Notes under the pieces: generated by a model
The model's database searches: none
Told to the model about the DNA's origin: nothing
What the model saw: only the letters and a program-made list of their open reading frames with translations
From: Methanosalsum zhilinae DSM 4017
GTDB taxonomy: Archaea; Halobacteriota; Methanosarcinia; Methanosarcinales; Methanosarcinaceae
Reading direction: 5' to 3'
NCBI RefSeq assembly: GCF_000217995.1
Contig: NC_015676.1
Span: forward strand, 970,103 to 1,034,102
Length of the DNA stretch: 64,000 bases
In this document: piece after piece, positions 39,196 to 49,546 of the stretch
Position numbering within the stretch: position 1 is the first letter of the stretch
How the letters are laid out: each line of letters starts with the position of its first letter
Translations under genes and position numbers: made by a program

Positions 39196-40326
39196 ATGAA
39201 AATAAAATGTAACATAAAAATTATTATTTTCACTGTTGTTCTATTAATTTTTGTTTCGAGCTGTTACGCAGAATATAATGGCCAGATTAAATCTTCAGAT
39301 GAGATGCCAATAGAATGGAATAGCAGTGAATGTTGGACCGTTCTTAATTTAGAGCAAAATAAAGAAATTCTTAAAATACAAAATCTAAATGGTGATGGTG
39401 ATAAAAATATTACAGAAGATAACCTAACTTATGAAGTTAGATTGTACGAAGTAAATTTCACAGCACCTGGAGCAGACATCTATTATATAATCCCGTGGTT
39501 TGGAAAAGAATATGTTGCTATTGAGGATAATCCCGGTAAAATGAGTTCAATTATATTTCAACAAAAAGAAAATGATAAAAAAAGATTAACTGAAAATCAG
39601 TTGTGGGATTTAGATAACGGATATAGTTTAAAATTTCAGTCCAGTCCTGATGGCAGTACAGCATTTGTAACTCTCTATCGAAATGAAAGTGAATTAATAT
39701 CTGGTGTGGCCAACTATGCTAATAATATGACTTTTATTGGCAAAGAAAATATAGCAGGAATTGATGGTGCAATCTTTTTTGTCACACATATAGATTCAGT
39801 ATTTGGCTCTGTTAATGACCGCACTGCGATAATTAAACATACATGGCTTTTAGATATTTGCAATGTTACAGAGATTGAAGAAGGAAATGCGTTTGGAAGC
39901 TTAAAAGTCCAAAATATATCAGGTAATTCAATAAATTTATCAAACTTTGAAGAAATTAATTTAATTGCCAATGATAAGAAATATTTTACAGATGATTGGT
40001 ATTTTGAAACTTTTTCGTCTGGTAATAGCTGGCTGATTCGTCCAGGTAAGGATAATACTGAAGAAGAATCTGCAGATAATAATGAGTCCAAATCGATAGA
40101 AGATCTAAATATATCTCTAATGGATGATTTAGATGAAAGTGAAGCTAATTTTTCAACTACTTTCAAGGAGTTTACAGATGAAAATCTGAATAATTCTAAC
40201 TTAGAAACTAATGGTAAAGATGTTTATGTAGAAGAAATACAAAATGTGGCTTCACTTCCAGGTTTCACATCTATAGTATCTATTTTCGCATTAATTAGTA
40301 TAACTTTCATGCGAAAAAGACAGTGA
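39196..40326 (+). CDS. S-layer-family (DUF1608-like) surface protein with C-terminal anchor
   Basis: 376 residues: signal peptide (1-24), one S-layer-related domain (about 28-285) with the WTVLNLEQNKEILKIQ and YEVNFTAPGADIYYIIPWFGKEYVAI-type pattern of methanosarcinal S-layer proteins, a Ser/Asp/Glu/Asn-rich stretch, then LPGF plus a hydrophobic helix and RKRQ end, which fits PGF-CTERM processing. The main S-layer protein usually has two such domains, so this is a single-domain relative. Confidence 0.8.
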   Translation: MKIKCNIKIIIFTVVLLIFVSSCYAEYNGQIKSSDEMPIEWNSSECWTVLNLEQNKEILKIQNLNGDGDKNITEDNLTYEVRLYEVNFTAPGADIYYIIPWFGKEYVAIEDNPGKMSSIIFQQKENDKKRLTENQLWDLDNGYSLKFQSSPDGSTAFVTLYRNESELISGVANYANNMTFIGKENIAGIDGAIFFVTHIDSVFGSVNDRTAIIKHTWLLDICNVTEIEEGNAFGSLKVQNISGNSINLSNFEEINLIANDKKYFTDDWYFETFSSGNSWLIRPGKDNTEEESADNNESKSIEDLNISLMDDLDESEANFSTTFKEFTDENLNNSNLETNGKDVYVEEIQNVASLPGFTSIVSIFALISITFMRKRQ

Positions 40327-40419
40327 TATGTAAATTTTTATTTTTTTTATTTTTTAGACTGTTATTTACATTTATATTGAGTTTTTACTCTAAAGATCAA
40401 TAATAAGACATAATCCAAA

Positions 40420-42477
40420 TCATTTAATATCAAAGTATTTCAAGTGATCTGTAGCATCTTCAGTTCCTGGGTAAGCTATTATTAGGTTTCCTTTAAAGAA
40501 GGAAGTGATCTTGACTGGTAGTTTCTGGGAGGAGGGGTGCCATCCGGGTGTATTGCGCCTGGCGCTTACATATATAATCAGCTCATCCCTGCCTTCATTT
40601 TTATGCAGACTATTCAGCAATTTAGCCCGGCTTTCCACCATTTCAAATTGGGTCGGTATATCTGGTTTAATTGAACTGAACGTCTTCTCATATTTGTCAG
40701 CCTGATCCCCAACTGCCTTTACAACTGTTTTTGCGCCAGTCTCCTCTGCAATTCTTTTGATAGTTCGGATTGTCTGGGATATACCTGGATTATGATCTAT
40801 TCCATAGGGCATTATGATGGTTATTCTTTTGGTGTTGCACAGGGGATTTTCAAGATGAGAAACCAGGGTCAATTTATCTGTTTTTTCAAGAACTTGATCA
40901 ATTATTGAGCCTATTATCCCCTCTTTGACCGAGTGTGTTCCATCCCATCCAATAATAGTGGTGTTTATTCTATTTTCCTGCACTGCTCTTATTATTCCAG
41001 AGGCTATGTTGTAATTGAGCCTTACCTGGGTGTTTATCATTGTTTCAGCAGACGCAGCATATTTTTTAGCTTCTTCGAGCGCTTTTTCAGCTTCGATTAT
41101 TTTCATACCAGGATCAGGCCCAATCTTGATCACACAAAGAGCATTCAGTGGTTCTTCTGAGCGTTTATTTTTTATTATCATTGCAAGGTCAAGTAAAAAT
41201 TCTTTATAAATTGATTGTGATGAGAATGGAACCAGTATTCTCTGTGGCATTTCACTGGCTTCATGTACAATTTTGTCTCCCATTGATACCTTATTTCCAT
41301 ACTTTTCTACTATCGTGGGGCTGATGATTCCTATTACAAGTATCATCGCAACTACACTATTGATCATCATCTGATCCAGAATGCCTGCATCATATCCAAT
41401 CAATACAATTGCAAGTGCAGCAGCTGCCTGGCCTGTGGATAGTCCAAAAATGCTCAAAATCTGGTTGATGTCGTATCTATAGACTACTCCTGTAATCCAG
41501 GATGCAATAAACTTTGTTATAAGTAAAAGTGTTATCAACCAGAATGCTATGGTAAGTTCATGAATTCCTTGTAAAAAGATCCTGGCATCAACAAGCATTC
41601 CTACAGAGAGGAGGAAGAATGGAATGAAAAAAGAATTTCCTATAAACTCAATTCTATTCATCAAAGGTCCGGTTTTTGGGATTAATCTATTAAGGACAAG
41701 GCCTGAAAAAAATGCACCAATAATTGCTTCAACGCCTGCAACCTCCGCAAGATAAGCACAGATAAAAAGAATTGTCATTACATATAGGAATTCGAAATAA
41801 CTCTCATCTGTAAGGTTGCTGAAAAACCATCTTGAGATACGCGGGACAATGGTCCAGACACCAATAAAGAATATAGCCAGCCCAACTCCAAGCTGCAGCC
41901 AGAATGATGTTCCAATATCTGCTTCTGTGGATGTCAGGACAACTGCCAGAACCAGCAGTGCAAGAGTATCAGTGATTATAGTTCCTCCAACAGCTGCCGT
42001 AATTGCCTCATTTTTTACAATTCCAAGTTTTTTGATGACAGGATATGCAAGGAGAGTGTGAGATGCGAAAATAGCTGCAAAAAGAAGCGCTGCAGGAACT
42101 GTGAGACCTATAACATATATCCCTACAAGAGTACCTGCGATCTGTGGGATAAGAAATGAAAGTGAACCAAAAACCAGACTTCGATCAATTTTTTCTATAA
42201 ACTTATTGACATTGATTTCCAGACCTGCAAGAAACATCAGATAAATTAATCCTATTTCCCCCAGCAGTATAATCGTTTCATTCCTATCAAGTATATTCAA
42301 TGCGTTTGGTCCTATAATTGCACCAACAATGATTATTCCAACAATCCCTGGAAGTCTATAATATTTGAAAATAAGAGGTGTAACTAGAAACACAAGCATT
42401 GCCATTGCAAAGATCAATGCAGGATTGGTTATCGGAAAGCTGGATAGCATACTACTGGTGTCCTGTAATAATTTCAT
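40420..42477 (-). CDS. CPA2-type cation/proton antiporter with C-terminal USP-like domain
   Basis: 685 residues. About twelve membrane segments in 1-395 (LPGIVGIIIVGAIIGP, LAGLEI, FASHTLLAYPV, AIIGAFFSGLVLNR), then a soluble region with two UspA-like halves (about 410-545 and 560-680) that probably sense nucleotide or ligand. Likely exchanges Na+ or K+ for protons. Confidence 0.87.
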   Translation of the reverse strand: MKLLQDTSSMLSSFPITNPALIFAMAMLVFLVTPLIFKYYRLPGIVGIIIVGAIIGPNALNILDRNETIILLGEIGLIYLMFLAGLEINVNKFIEKIDRSLVFGSLSFLIPQIAGTLVGIYVIGLTVPAALLFAAIFASHTLLAYPVIKKLGIVKNEAITAAVGGTIITDTLALLVLAVVLTSTEADIGTSFWLQLGVGLAIFFIGVWTIVPRISRWFFSNLTDESYFEFLYVMTILFICAYLAEVAGVEAIIGAFFSGLVLNRLIPKTGPLMNRIEFIGNSFFIPFFLLSVGMLVDARIFLQGIHELTIAFWLITLLLITKFIASWITGVVYRYDINQILSIFGLSTGQAAAALAIVLIGYDAGILDQMMINSVVAMILVIGIISPTIVEKYGNKVSMGDKIVHEASEMPQRILVPFSSQSIYKEFLLDLAMIIKNKRSEEPLNALCVIKIGPDPGMKIIEAEKALEEAKKYAASAETMINTQVRLNYNIASGIIRAVQENRINTTIIGWDGTHSVKEGIIGSIIDQVLEKTDKLTLVSHLENPLCNTKRITIIMPYGIDHNPGISQTIRTIKRIAEETGAKTVVKAVGDQADKYEKTFSSIKPDIPTQFEMVESRAKLLNSLHKNEGRDELIIYVSARRNTPGWHPSSQKLPVKITSFFKGNLIIAYPGTEDATDHLKYFDIK

Positions 42478-42670
42478 GTAATCTGGAATCTACAAAATTT
42501 ATTTCATTAGAGATAAATGATTTCATATAAAAAGCGGATACATTTAAAGCAGATAATCAAACATTATTTTTGAATACTAGCATCACCATGAATAAGATGC
42601 AGATTCACTGAGAATTATTTAATTCTTTTCTGTTTAGTATGGCAAACTTTATTTCCTGTTTCAAACTTGT

Positions 42671-43618
42671 TTATATATTTATCAGCAGAATAAAACCTAT
42701 AGTGATCATTGCTGAAAAAACGATGAAGCTGAAGAAATTTAAGCTTGCCAGTTTCAAAATCCGGGGTCTAATCTTGCTACCATCAGTATGATTTATGATT
42801 TCTCCAAACATTGGTAATGTTTTTACCATCAACAGCAAGTAAGGGATCATTGCTAGGATGAGAATCCAGCCTGCAGGGAGTAGATAAGCTACAAAGATAA
42901 TGTTGGATATTAGCAATAAATGCAGAATTAAGAGTCCAAAAATGCTCTTTTTTATCCCCAGTCTGAGCACAAGGCCACGCTTTTTTGCTTTTATATCATA
43001 GGGCATGTCCGCCAGTTCTCCACTCCAGGAAAATATCAGTGTAGTCAGACCTGTAATGGGCATGATTGAAATTATCAATGGATGAAATGGAACCCCCTGA
43101 GCAGCCGAACCTAAAAGAATTGCAAGAGGACCAAAACCAAACCAAACGACAATTTCACCAAGCCCCCTGTAGGCAAATTTGAAAGGTTCTGCTGTATAAT
43201 ATTTGCTAAGAAAAGAAGCGGTCAGAAATATAAAAATAAATACAGGCCACAGATGAATTTCTGAAATCCAGATAAGCCCTAAGGTTCCCAGTAAGCCTAT
43301 GAAAAGTCCTGTTCTGGCTATTGTGAACATTTTTCCTTCAAGTTCAGGATTTTTAATTAGTGTAGCAGATCCTCCACTGAACAGGTTTTTACTTGAACTT
43401 AAACTGTCAGACCCCTGTTTTGTGTCATATATGTCATTGTAAACATTCATTGATATATGAATGCTGAATCCAACTACAGCTGCAAGAAAAAGACCGGGAA
43501 TGTTCAGATTTCCTGTGATAAACATGGCAACAGCTGTGCTTATGAGTAAGGGAAAAAGCATGGCTATAAGACCAGTTATTCGGGTCATTTCAAAAAAACC
43601 GGGATTTTTTTCAGCCAT
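42671..43618 (-). CDS. UbiA-family prenyltransferase
   Basis: 315 residues with about eight membrane segments. The first Asp motif is NVYNDIYDTKQGSDS and the second WSGELADMPYDIKAKKRG; both are required for prenyl diphosphate binding. The MenA-like subgroup is possible; in methanosarcinas such enzymes include those for methanophenazine-type or aromatic prenylation. Substrate unresolved. Confidence 0.85.
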   Translation of the reverse strand: MAEKNPGFFEMTRITGLIAMLFPLLISTAVAMFITGNLNIPGLFLAAVVGFSIHISMNVYNDIYDTKQGSDSLSSSKNLFSGGSATLIKNPELEGKMFTIARTGLFIGLLGTLGLIWISEIHLWPVFIFIFLTASFLSKYYTAEPFKFAYRGLGEIVVWFGFGPLAILLGSAAQGVPFHPLIISIMPITGLTTLIFSWSGELADMPYDIKAKKRGLVLRLGIKKSIFGLLILHLLLISNIIFVAYLLPAGWILILAMIPYLLLMVKTLPMFGEIINHTDGSKIRPRILKLASLNFFSFIVFSAMITIGFILLINI

Positions 43619-43763
43619 AGTTTAAAATTCACCTGCAACCATATTTCCATAAGTCCATTGTACAAAATTATTTTTAGGTATGAAAAAGATATAATAATAG
43701 CTATTATAATTAAGAAACAGAATATTAATTACTGTTTAACCAAAAGAACAAGATGTTGATAAA

Positions 43764-44618
43764 ATGAAGGATATTTATTTATTTTTGATCCTGGTTCCAT
43801 CGGTTCTAATTATGAACGTGATTGCATACTACATTTTCATTCCTGATAAATACAAATACAAAAAAAGAAAGATAAATGAAACTATTTCAGCAACAACTCA
43901 TAAATTTTCATTTTTATCTGAAATTTTGCCCTACCTGTTGCTGGTAGCTTTTGCATATATATTTGTGAAGTCTCAATGGTCAATCGTAACCATGCTTGGT
44001 ATTTCTCAAAGTTATGCCCTTGCAAACTACATTCTTGATGTGGAAGGCAACATTGTAAGCCTTTTCCAGATAATTGCCAGTCCCTTTTTAACCTATGTGA
44101 GTTCATTTATCTATCTTCTAGGATTCCCTTTCCTTTTAACCTTCACATTTGTGATACTTCTGTTCACAAGACAGGTCAAAGCACTGCAGGAGTATGCCAT
44201 TGCAATCACAATTGCCTATATGCTGGCTTTCTTATTCTATACCTTCACTCCTGTAGCTGTTACTGGACACACATTGCCTGATGTTGTTCCTCTTCTTTAC
44301 AATCTAAGTCCTATCATAAACGATGGTTTAAGGTCATTAGACCCATTTCTCAACAGATGCTTTCCAAGCCTGCATGCAGGCCTCTCCTTTTTGGCAATGC
44401 TATTCATAATATTCAAAACAGACCTCGATAATTTCAAACCCATTGCCATATTCATTACAATAGCTATTCAGTTTACCATATTCTATCTGGGAATACACTG
44501 GATACTGGACTTCATTGCAGGAGTAATACTTGCAGGTCTAAGTTTTTATACAGCTGAACAGGTCCACAAAAGAATAACAAATTTCCAGGTTAGTTATGGT
44601 AAAAAGGATGAGTATTGA
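43764..44618 (+). CDS. PAP2-superfamily membrane phosphatase
   Basis: 284 residues with about six membrane segments. The core motifs CFPSLHAG (PSxxxH-like) and HWILDFIAGVI (third PAP2 motif with His and Asp) are present. Homology is to the Aur1/inositol-phosphorylceramide-synthase-like branch, so it may act on isoprenoid or archaeal lipid phosphates. Divergent from the UbiA gene. Confidence 0.82.
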   Translation: MKDIYLFLILVPSVLIMNVIAYYIFIPDKYKYKKRKINETISATTHKFSFLSEILPYLLLVAFAYIFVKSQWSIVTMLGISQSYALANYILDVEGNIVSLFQIIASPFLTYVSSFIYLLGFPFLLTFTFVILLFTRQVKALQEYAIAITIAYMLAFLFYTFTPVAVTGHTLPDVVPLLYNLSPIINDGLRSLDPFLNRCFPSLHAGLSFLAMLFIIFKTDLDNFKPIAIFITIAIQFTIFYLGIHWILDFIAGVILAGLSFYTAEQVHKRITNFQVSYGKKDEY

Positions 44619-44830
44619 TTTTTGGCTCTGTTACAAATTTAAAAATTAAAATACCGTTGCTAGAATGATTGATCTGGTTTTTCAACTACTTTGAATAAGT
44701 ATACCGTGGTGAGAAAGAGGTTGGTGAAGAAGAAATGATTGAAGATAATATTGTAAATAATGAAGAAAACGTGATAGATTAACAGCTCATAAAAATTATT
44801 TTATTAGATTCTACAATAAACAATATTCCA
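44619..44830 (+). other. boundary region before brxL with a possible IS end
   Basis: 212 bases. GGCTCTGTTACAAATTT (44624-44640) resembles the GG(C/T)NCTGTTGCAAA inverted-repeat ends of IS6-type elements. Further on, a frame closing at 44781 gives a short Glu-rich peptide tail. Both could be relics of an insertion at this edge of the defence island. Confidence 0.3.
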
Positions 44831-46870
44831 TCACATAAAGAACAAAGATTTCTGAGCAGCATCAATCGGATCATCATAAAAAGATAATTGGAATTTACTC
44901 AATACTTCAGGCGGCACACTTCCCAGCCTTGCAGTTGAAGCAGACGGAATCAATACTTTCTTTGCTCCGGCATCAAGACATACCTGTAGTAGATCTGCCA
45001 AATTGTCCACTGCATTAATGGAGCCACCAATTGTCATATCTCCAATAATAGCGGTTTGTTCATGCAGTGGCTTATCAAGCGCTCCGGAACAGAGGCTGAT
45101 GAAAGTTGACAGTGCCAGACCATTTGCCAGTCCGATTCCATACATATCCTGGAAGTTGAGGAAATAATCGCTTTCTTTTGTGGATATAGATTGGCTTATA
45201 GATTTGGCATTGGCCTTGAAATAATTAATAGCAGTTTTGACAGATTCCTTAGCTGATGAATTGCTGCTAAGCCCCGTAGCTTCATATTTTCCATTGCCGG
45301 TGGCAATTTGAAGTTCTATTTTATAAACCCCGATTTTTCCGTTCTCATTTGGTGCAACAGCAAAAGCCTCTCCGGGTTTTCCAAGTCCTGGGGGAATTAT
45401 TTTGTTACCACCACTTTCTGGAACGTTGACAAACTTTTCTTCCATTGTTTCATTATCCAGGTAAGAGAAATTCACATCGAAAAATTCCATACCACCAATC
45501 TTTTTGAGTTGTTCCTTTACACGCCTTCTGCCTTCCAGAGAGTATTTGAGTACTTCTTCAGCTTCTTCTTGGGTAATTTTTCCATTGGGATATATCAGTT
45601 TGACAAGGCCAGAATAGGTTTTTTTAACAGCAATCACGTCTCTCTGGTTCAGGTTGGATCCCATCTTGAAATATTTAAAAAGGCTGTCTGCGTAGGAATA
45701 TTTACGCATTTCACGGAAGAATTCGGCAATATAGTCGACAATAAAACCATGTTTGTCGGTGAAGTGTTCTGGCCGGAATTTTGGGACTTCCCAGCCTGGA
45801 AGATAGTAATGTATCCTGTCGAAAAAAGCGCTGTCATTATTCATGGCTTCGGGAAAAGGAGCAAACAGATGGTGAGTCTTTAGAAGGGAGGAGACGCTTT
45901 GGTTGATATTTCCTACAAAGGCAATAGAGGCATTGGCATTGATCTGCTCTTTACCTCTAGCAAAAGATCCTGAAGCCATGTAGTCTTTTAGAATCTGGAT
46001 TCCATCCTTATCTTTGAAATTGATACCTGCAACTTCATCAAAGGCCACTACATCCCACATACCTACCAGTCCTACCTGACGTGTGGACATATTGTAAAAC
46101 AGATTTGCTACAGTAGTTTGTCCCCCAGAAATAAGGACTGTGTTTGGTGAGATTTCTTTATATACATGGGACTTGCCTGTGCTTCTGGGGCCAAGCTCAC
46201 ACATATTATAGTTGTTTTCAACAAGAGGTACAAGCCTTTCAATAAGATGCCATTTTGTCCTTTCTTCTAGATTGGAAGGTTCCATCCCTACGGAGCGCAG
46301 CAAGATGTCCATCCATTCCTCTTTTGTGAAAAAGTTTCTGTTCTCAAGGATTTCATTTATATTGATGTTAGGCAGTTGAATTGGCTTTAGATCAGAAATT
46401 ATGAAAGGTGACCCCATCTGTTCTGGTTCGTATTCCATTTTAACGATGCACCATATCCCGCCTCCAAGCAGTTTATCATAGCGCATTACATAATCGGATT
46501 CAACTTCCACTTTTGCAATACCCAGATTGGAAAACACGGCTTCATAGACATCACGTCTTTCATTCAGTTTTACAGTAATCTTATCAATTATTGTATAATA
46601 GCCACTTTCTCTGATGCGGGATTTAATCTTTTCAGCCTCATCAGGCCTGACATAATTCCTAGATAGGATGTTTTTGACTTTCTCCACACCAGCTTCTATA
46701 AGGTCTTCATCTTCCGTGGCACAGTTTGAACCTAGCAAATATTCCAGGACGTAAACCGGGACATTGTAGCCTACTTTCATCATTTTAGTGAGGTCTTTGC
46801 GTACTACACGTCCTGCGAAGTATTGTTGTAATTTTTCATCAATTGATACATCAATTTCTGTCCCGTTCAT
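44831..46870 (-). CDS. brxL: BREX protein BrxL (Lon-like AAA+ protein)
   Basis: 679 residues: N-terminal domain, AAA+ ATPase with Walker A GPRSTGKSHV (about 226-235) and FDEVAGI Walker B, and a C-terminal Lon-like domain (about 520-679: AIIGDMTIGGSIN, DAGAKKVLIP). The motif at the usual catalytic Ser (GPSAG) reads GLANG, so proteolysis may be lost. In BREX, BrxL is needed for phage exclusion and forms DNA-encircling rings. Last gene of the minus-strand unit. Confidence 0.9.
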   Translation of the reverse strand: MNGTEIDVSIDEKLQQYFAGRVVRKDLTKMMKVGYNVPVYVLEYLLGSNCATEDEDLIEAGVEKVKNILSRNYVRPDEAEKIKSRIRESGYYTIIDKITVKLNERRDVYEAVFSNLGIAKVEVESDYVMRYDKLLGGGIWCIVKMEYEPEQMGSPFIISDLKPIQLPNININEILENRNFFTKEEWMDILLRSVGMEPSNLEERTKWHLIERLVPLVENNYNMCELGPRSTGKSHVYKEISPNTVLISGGQTTVANLFYNMSTRQVGLVGMWDVVAFDEVAGINFKDKDGIQILKDYMASGSFARGKEQINANASIAFVGNINQSVSSLLKTHHLFAPFPEAMNNDSAFFDRIHYYLPGWEVPKFRPEHFTDKHGFIVDYIAEFFREMRKYSYADSLFKYFKMGSNLNQRDVIAVKKTYSGLVKLIYPNGKITQEEAEEVLKYSLEGRRRVKEQLKKIGGMEFFDVNFSYLDNETMEEKFVNVPESGGNKIIPPGLGKPGEAFAVAPNENGKIGVYKIELQIATGNGKYEATGLSSNSSAKESVKTAINYFKANAKSISQSISTKESDYFLNFQDMYGIGLANGLALSTFISLCSGALDKPLHEQTAIIGDMTIGGSINAVDNLADLLQVCLDAGAKKVLIPSASTARLGSVPPEVLSKFQLSFYDDPIDAAQKSLFFM

Positions 46871-46879
46871 TTTTCTGCC

Positions 46880-49489
46880 TCAAAAATCAAAATCATCAGT
46901 CATAAGCAAGTCTACTTCAAAGGGTATGGGATCTATTATAGTTCTCGCAGTGGAGTCCTCATCTATTAACTTGAGATAATATGTTTTATTTTCTACATTC
47001 TTGCCAAGAGTTAATATGACCTTCTGCTGGCGCTCTTTAGGTTCTCCTGAGGAACTTTCCATAATCACAGTTTTTTCATCACTTACCTTCTCACCATCGA
47101 ATTCACTGTCCCAGAGTGCTATACGCAATTTTAAAGGTCTAAGCTTATCACTTACCTTTTCAGTCTGCAGCAGATTTACAGAGAATGAATTGCTTGTGAT
47201 CCTTCTGCTCGGATTGGTAACAGCTACTCCAACCTTGCCTTTTTTGATTCCTTTACGGTCCAGTTGTGAACTCTTTTTGTAGCTATACTTGAGGACTGGT
47301 ATAATTATCTCCTGGGGAGCCAGGCCACCATGGACAAACTTGTTTCCGCCTCCCTGCATCCTGAATCTCAGATCAGCTACCGGAACATAGGCATAAAGAT
47401 CGTCTTCCGTTTCAATAAGATTGTTGATTTTGAATTTGTGAGTGTTCATCACATCGATATCTTCTGTAGTGAGGATGAAGCGTTTTTTAGAATCGATTAT
47501 CCTGTCTTCATTAAATGTTGCTTTATCGAGTTTGTAGACGCTTTCCAGGTCATCCCGTCTGTAGATGAAGCCGTGATCAGATGTTACAATTACATTATTT
47601 AGAAGTTGGGAATTGGTTAGTTTTCCAATTATTTTTTGGATTTCTTGGATGCAAGTTTCCGTCTCATCGAATACTTTGTCTTCTGAATGTTCGCCAGTAG
47701 AATCTATAACATCGTGATATATATAGAAAAGCCGCTTTCCTTTGTACTTTTCACGTAATTCTTCTCTTGATAAATCAATTATTTCCTTATATGTCAAAGT
47801 AACACTGTCAGGAGTTGCCTTGTCCACTATTTTTGCCCGGTTGGGAGTGCCTTCAGTGCTAATACCATCGGCCAGATAATGTTTATTCTTAAGTTGCAAT
47901 GAATCATGAGGTAGCAGTGATGCCATTCCCAATCTGGTATAAGATGGAAGAGAACCCACCATGTTATTAAGTTCCATTGTACCAAGTCTGTCCTTATTGA
48001 GTCTTTCCTGAAGTTCTACAGCGATCTCATAGCGCATTGCATCGGAAATTATGACTGCAATTTTGTCCCTGTCATTCTTTTGCATGATTTTTTGCACATA
48101 TAATTTGTAGAATTCATCCTGCCTGTCTGCAAGTTCTACTTTCCAGTAATCACCAACATCTGTATTGATCAGTTCACTCCAGTGGCCGAGCATTTTGTCC
48201 AGTAGGTTATTGTTGTACAGGTTTTCCACACGTTCCCTGATCTTAGAAAGAACGTCCGTCTTGTTGTCGAGGTCATAATTGAAGTAAAATTTACGGTAGT
48301 AATAATCCATCTGGTAGAGGTTTTTCTCATACCGGGCTATGAATCCACGTACATCTTTACAGGAAGCAAGCGTTTTTTCAAACCCTTTGGCAAACCTATG
48401 GAGTTTGATTGCGTATTCCAAAGCACTGTAGATGTGCTGGAATTGTGGATACCAATGCTTGGATTTTCTCTGGAAAATCCAGTCCAGATATTTTTCATAT
48501 TCTTCCAGGTCGTTACATAAACTGTCCACAATCTGTCTTATGATTGCTCGATCGAATACGTCAAAGGCTTCGGCCTCTATGTATTTGGAAGGATCGGAGT
48601 CTTTGATCTCCTGCTTGAGATATTTTTCGAGTTTCAACTGGCTATCTTCAAAGGTTTCCCTGCTGTATTGATCAAAGTAAATCCCGTCTTTGGAGTGATC
48701 CATCCATGTACGGATAAAGATCTCACATTCATTACTCATGGAGTTGATGTAGTTCTTATATTTCTTCAGGGGAAGAGCTGTGTTTCGTTTTATGTGTGTT
48801 ATAAGGATGCTCAAAAATAATTTATATAGTGTAGGATCTGGCTGTACAAACCCGAAGTATTTACCTGCAAGTTCCCAGAAATCATCTTCAAGATTGAGCC
48901 TCTGAATCTCAGCCCAGGAGGGGTTTTCAGTTTCATACAGGGATTTAAGGAACAATTTGCGAACTATGTCCTTAAAATCAATAGTATCTGACCCTGTGAG
49001 CACTGCCAGAAAGCCCAACACCATTTCGTCCCGGCGCCAATTTGGGTCATAGAATTTCCGGAATGGCTCTACACGTGCTTTACTTTCAAAGAACCTGTAA
49101 TGTTCTTCCAGGAAATTATCCAGATCATAGCCTTCGATTCCGAATTCACTCTTTATATCAGATATCCGGCTGTTTTCAAACCTTTCAGAATACATTTGTA
49201 TATCCAGCAACCAGTTCTTCTCAGGCTGTGGCTCTGCCCGGGATGAATATATCAGAAAATGAGTATCAGGTTTATCCTCTTCAATGAGTTTCTTGGTCTC
49301 AAAGAAATTCTGCTCAAGCCTGTGGACCTGAATACCGTTCTCCTCAAGAATTGGTTCAATCTCCTCAAGCCCACCATCAGCTGCAGTCTCATCCTTATCA
49401 TACCAGAAAACTATCCTCCGGTCACTGTATCCTTTTGTATCATTGAATTTTTTAAGTATGGCCTGTGCGGTCTTTTCGGCGTTGAGCAT
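46880..49489 (-). CDS. pglZ: BREX protein PglZ (alkaline-phosphatase superfamily)
   Basis: 869 residues. The PglZ core has AVIISDAMRYEIA (about 474-486, metal-binding Asp), NNVIVTSDHGFIYRRD and VHGGLAPQEIIIPV, all alkaline-phosphatase-fold metal motifs. The N-terminal part has the RIVFWYDKDE start common to PglZ. It is an invariant BREX component and the source of the name of the module. Stop 9 bp before brxL. Confidence 0.93.
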   Translation of the reverse strand: MLNAEKTAQAILKKFNDTKGYSDRRIVFWYDKDETAADGGLEEIEPILEENGIQVHRLEQNFFETKKLIEEDKPDTHFLIYSSRAEPQPEKNWLLDIQMYSERFENSRISDIKSEFGIEGYDLDNFLEEHYRFFESKARVEPFRKFYDPNWRRDEMVLGFLAVLTGSDTIDFKDIVRKLFLKSLYETENPSWAEIQRLNLEDDFWELAGKYFGFVQPDPTLYKLFLSILITHIKRNTALPLKKYKNYINSMSNECEIFIRTWMDHSKDGIYFDQYSRETFEDSQLKLEKYLKQEIKDSDPSKYIEAEAFDVFDRAIIRQIVDSLCNDLEEYEKYLDWIFQRKSKHWYPQFQHIYSALEYAIKLHRFAKGFEKTLASCKDVRGFIARYEKNLYQMDYYYRKFYFNYDLDNKTDVLSKIRERVENLYNNNLLDKMLGHWSELINTDVGDYWKVELADRQDEFYKLYVQKIMQKNDRDKIAVIISDAMRYEIAVELQERLNKDRLGTMELNNMVGSLPSYTRLGMASLLPHDSLQLKNKHYLADGISTEGTPNRAKIVDKATPDSVTLTYKEIIDLSREELREKYKGKRLFYIYHDVIDSTGEHSEDKVFDETETCIQEIQKIIGKLTNSQLLNNVIVTSDHGFIYRRDDLESVYKLDKATFNEDRIIDSKKRFILTTEDIDVMNTHKFKINNLIETEDDLYAYVPVADLRFRMQGGGNKFVHGGLAPQEIIIPVLKYSYKKSSQLDRKGIKKGKVGVAVTNPSRRITSNSFSVNLLQTEKVSDKLRPLKLRIALWDSEFDGEKVSDEKTVIMESSSGEPKERQQKVILTLGKNVENKTYYLKLIDEDSTARTIIDPIPFEVDLLMTDDFDF

Positions 49490-49546
49490 GGTTTTATTTC
49501 CTGATCATTTAGTAGCCACTTTTTTTAACCCTTCATTGGTTAACTT

